Origin: Arthrobacter pityocampae
GTDB taxonomy: Bacteria; Actinomycetota; Actinomycetes; Actinomycetales; Micrococcaceae
Length of the DNA stretch: 64,000 bases
NCBI RefSeq assembly: GCF_002927275.1
Contig: NZ_PRKW01000003.1
Coordinates: 124,001-188,000 of the forward strand
Direction: 5' to 3'
Shown here piece by piece: positions 61,965 through 64,000 of this stretch. A program made the translations under genes and the position numbers. The notes below the pieces were generated by a model that worked only from the letters and a program-made list of their open reading frames with translations, did no database searches and was not told the origin of the DNA. Each line of letters opens with the position of its first letter. The stretch's first letter is position 1.

Positions 61965-63071
61965 TCAGGACACCGGGACTGGACGGAGGGCCGCCGCGGC
62001 TGCTCCCACGCGGTCCGGATCGGCGCCGAGATCGGCGGGATCGGCGCCGGTGAGGAGCACGGTGGCCAGTTCCGCGATGCCCGACGACGTCTGGAACCCG
62101 TATCCGCCCTGCCCGGCGAGCCAGAAGAAGCCCGGGTGGCCGGGGTCGAACCCGACCACGGGCACACCGGACTCCCGCTGGGTCCGCAGGCCCGTCCAGG
62201 ATCGGCGGACGGTCGTGATCCCGAGGGTCGTCACCGCCCCGAGCCGTTCGATGAGGCGTTCGACGTCGCCCGGGTGGGGTTGTGCGTCCCCGGGCTCCGC
62301 GGGCTCGGACTCGCTGGGCGAGATGAGGACGCCGTCGGCATCCGGCCGGTAGTAGAAGGAATCGTCGGCGGCCGCGACCATCGGCGACCCCACCGGTGGC
62401 GCATCGTCCGCGGCGACGATCGCCGCGGTCCGCCGGAGCGGCACGAGGCCCTGGGGTGCGACCCCGCAGAGCCCGGCGACGCCGTCGGCCCAGGCTCCCG
62501 CGGCGTCGACCACGACCTCCGCGGTGATCGCGCGGTAGCCGGCCCGGATGCTCCAGGTAGCGCCGTCGTAGCGGGCCGCCGTGACGGGCGCCCCGGTGAG
62601 GATGATGACGCCGTCGTCGCTCGCGCTCCGCCGGTGGTACTCGAGCAGCAGGTCCGTGTCCGTCCCCACGCAGTCCGTGTCGATGGCGGCGGCCGCGAAG
62701 GCCCCGGGGCGCAGCTGCGGGCAGAGATCGAGGGCCTCGGCGTGTGTGAGGCGGCGCATCGTCGCGCCGGCCTGCGCGTCGACGCCGGTCTCCGTCCCGA
62801 CGAGGACGAAGGAGCGCGGCACGGTCAGGGGCAGCCCGGTGGAGGACTGCACGCCGTCCAGCAGGTCGAGCGTCCGGCGGGTCAGGTCCAGGACGGGGAC
62901 GGGACCGTAGCTCGGGATGAGCTGCCGCGCGGACCGCGAGGAGGTGTGGTAGCCGAGGGTCGGCTCGGACTCCACGAGGACCACGCTGGAGAACGGGGCC
63001 AGCGCGGAGGCCAGGGAGAGACCGGCGATCCCGCCGCCGATGATCAGGACGTCGCACTCGAGGGGGCTCAT
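61965..63071 (-). CDS. FAD-dependent amine oxidoreductase (DAO family)
   Basis: 368 residues. N-terminal dinucleotide motif CDVLIIGGGIAGLSLASALA, DAO-type middle region with VVVDAAGAWADGVA, and a C-terminal GYGFQTSSGIAELA. Members oxidise D-amino acids, glycine, sarcosine or hydroxyglutarate; substrate not resolved. TAGGAT lies six bases before the ATG without a Shine-Dalgarno: leaderless candidate. Divergent from the quinone reductase gene. Confidence 0.87.
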   Translation of the reverse strand: MSPLECDVLIIGGGIAGLSLASALAPFSSVVLVESEPTLGYHTSSRSARQLIPSYGPVPVLDLTRRTLDLLDGVQSSTGLPLTVPRSFVLVGTETGVDAQAGATMRRLTHAEALDLCPQLRPGAFAAAAIDTDCVGTDTDLLLEYHRRSASDDGVIILTGAPVTAARYDGATWSIRAGYRAITAEVVVDAAGAWADGVAGLCGVAPQGLVPLRRTAAIVAADDAPPVGSPMVAAADDSFYYRPDADGVLISPSESEPAEPGDAQPHPGDVERLIERLGAVTTLGITTVRRSWTGLRTQRESGVPVVGFDPGHPGFFWLAGQGGYGFQTSSGIAELATVLLTGADPADLGADPDRVGAAAAALRPVPVS

Positions 63072-63187
63072 CCCGTCATCCTAGGTGCGCGCCCTCCCCC
63101 AACAGGCGTCCGGTGTGCTCTCCCTGTCGATCGGGCGGATCCCGAGCCGGGGGAATACCGTCCGGGCATCGACGGTTCCGGCTAGTC

Positions 63188-64000
63188 GTGAAAGCAATCG
63201 TCTACTCCTCCACCGGTCCCTCATCTGTCCTCTCCCTCGTCGACCGCGACGTCGCGACGCCCGGTCCGGGTGAGGTGCGCGTGCGCATCGTCATTTCCGG
63301 CGTGAATCCCACGGATTGGAAGGCCCGGGCTGACGGCGACATCCCGTTCCCCGAGGTGGTCCCCAACCAGGACGGTGCCGGGGTCGTCGACGCGGTCGGC
63401 GACGGCGTCACCGAGCCGCAGGTGGGCGACCGGGTGTGGATCTACCTGGCTGCTCACGGCCGCCCGGCGGGGACCGCCCAGGAGTTCACCGTGATTCCCG
63501 CAGAACGGGCTGTCCGGCTGCCGGACGGCGTCGGTCTCGATGTGGCAGCCAGCCTGGGTGTACCGGCGATGACGGCGCACCGTGCCCTGACCGTCCACGA
63601 GAACGGGCCGTCGCGACTCGCCCCCGGAGCCCTCGAGGGACGCACTGTTCTCGTCCAAGGCGGCGCGGGAGCCGTCGGCCATGCGGCGATCCAGCTCGCC
63701 GTCTGGGCAGGCGCAACCGTCATCGCGACGGTCAGCAGCGATGCGAAGGCCGAGCTGGCTCTCGCCGCGGGCGCCCACCACGTTCTCCGCTACCCCGACG
63801 ACTCCCTCGCCCGGCGCATCCGCGAGGCTGCTCCCGGCGGCGTCGACCATGTGGTGGAGGTGTCCCCCGGGCAGAACGCGGCGCTCGACGTCGAGGTGAT
63901 CGCAAACCATGGCTCCATCGCGTACTACGCGAACAACAACGGTGACGACTTCACCGCCCCCGTCGTCGAGAGCTTCGCGAAGAACGTCCGCTGGCAGGGC
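63188..64000 (+). CDS. NADPH:quinone reductase-like MDR (zinc-independent), 3' truncated
   Basis: 271 codons to the window edge, open at the 3' end. GTG start; residues then read KAIVYSSTGPSSVLSLVD, GVNPTDWKAR, PNQDGAGVVDAVG, the NADPH-binding loop VQGGAGAVGHAAIQLAVWAGA and a Rossmann half. No cysteine ligands, as in QOR-type MDRs. The remainder lies past the window. Transcribed away from the FAD oxidoreductase gene. Confidence 0.88.
   Translation, partial: MKAIVYSSTGPSSVLSLVDRDVATPGPGEVRVRIVISGVNPTDWKARADGDIPFPEVVPNQDGAGVVDAVGDGVTEPQVGDRVWIYLAAHGRPAGTAQEFTVIPAERAVRLPDGVGLDVAASLGVPAMTAHRALTVHENGPSRLAPGALEGRTVLVQGGAGAVGHAAIQLAVWAGATVIATVSSDAKAELALAAGAHHVLRYPDDSLARRIREAAPGGVDHVVEVSPGQNAALDVEVIANHGSIAYYANNNGDDFTAPVVESFAKNVRWQG

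Overview
The window is about 70% GC and reads as one chromosomal segment of a high-GC Gram-positive actinobacterium, most likely Arthrobacter or another member of the Micrococcaceae. The grounds are protein character, a SAM-IV riboswitch before metY, DtxR-like and GlxR/CRP-like sites, many GTG starts and a recurring TAnnnT-N6-ATG/GTG pattern that suggests leaderless transcription. There is no IS element, integrase, phage or CRISPR array. I count 59 protein genes and two tRNAs; only the last gene is cut by the window edge.

Layout. 1-7.9 kb, acyl-CoA catabolism: a biotin-dependent acyl-CoA carboxylase beta subunit, a divergent TetR regulator, a GNAT and an SRPBCC protein, then the E1alpha-E1beta-E2 genes of a branched-chain 2-oxo acid dehydrogenase with a divergent Lrp-type regulator. 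7.9-14 kb, transport module: a DUF485-ActP-type symporter pair, a LytS-type sensor kinase, a LytTR response regulator, then a second small membrane protein plus symporter pair. 14-19.3 kb, housekeeping block on the minus strand: rpsB, tsf, pyrH, frr, cdsA and a DivIVA-repeat protein, with a structured leader before rpsB. 19.3-20.5 kb: a repeat-dense locus around an M23 peptidase gene. 20.5-30.6 kb: glutaryl-CoA-dehydrogenase-like enzyme, tRNA(CAU), a GT4 / DMT / CDP-alcohol transferase / holin-like run, two MFS transporters, an SDR-DUF2867 protein and tRNA-Asn. 30.7-43 kb: dnaG, dgt, dusB, a YibE/F protein, an acyltransferase, GNAT, glyS, a secreted M28 aminopeptidase and a YdcZ-type transporter. 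43-49.3 kb: S4 protein, esterase, SGNH hydrolase and metY-metX behind a SAM-IV riboswitch. 49.4-58.2 kb: CPBP protein and a histidine-utilisation cluster (iclR-hutU-M20-hutF-hutI, with divergent hutH). 58.2-64 kb: siderophore-interacting protein, KhtTU-like K+/H+ antiporter, CDF transporter, an FAD amine oxidoreductase and a truncated quinone reductase.

How it fits together. Much of the window is carbon and nitrogen scavenging under identifiable control. GlxR/CRP-type palindromes lie before the bkd operon (on its -10), the actP operon and the M28 peptidase. A GTTA-N8-TAAC palindrome occurs twice between the carboxylase and tetR and once before the acyl-CoA dehydrogenase, suggesting a shared TetR regulon. 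IclR-type boxes lie in the hut divergent promoter, and DtxR-like boxes precede the siderophore-interacting protein and, more speculatively, a VOC protein. The hut cluster uses the HutF route but has no recognisable HutG here; the embedded M20 hydrolase is the candidate N-formylglutamate hydrolase.
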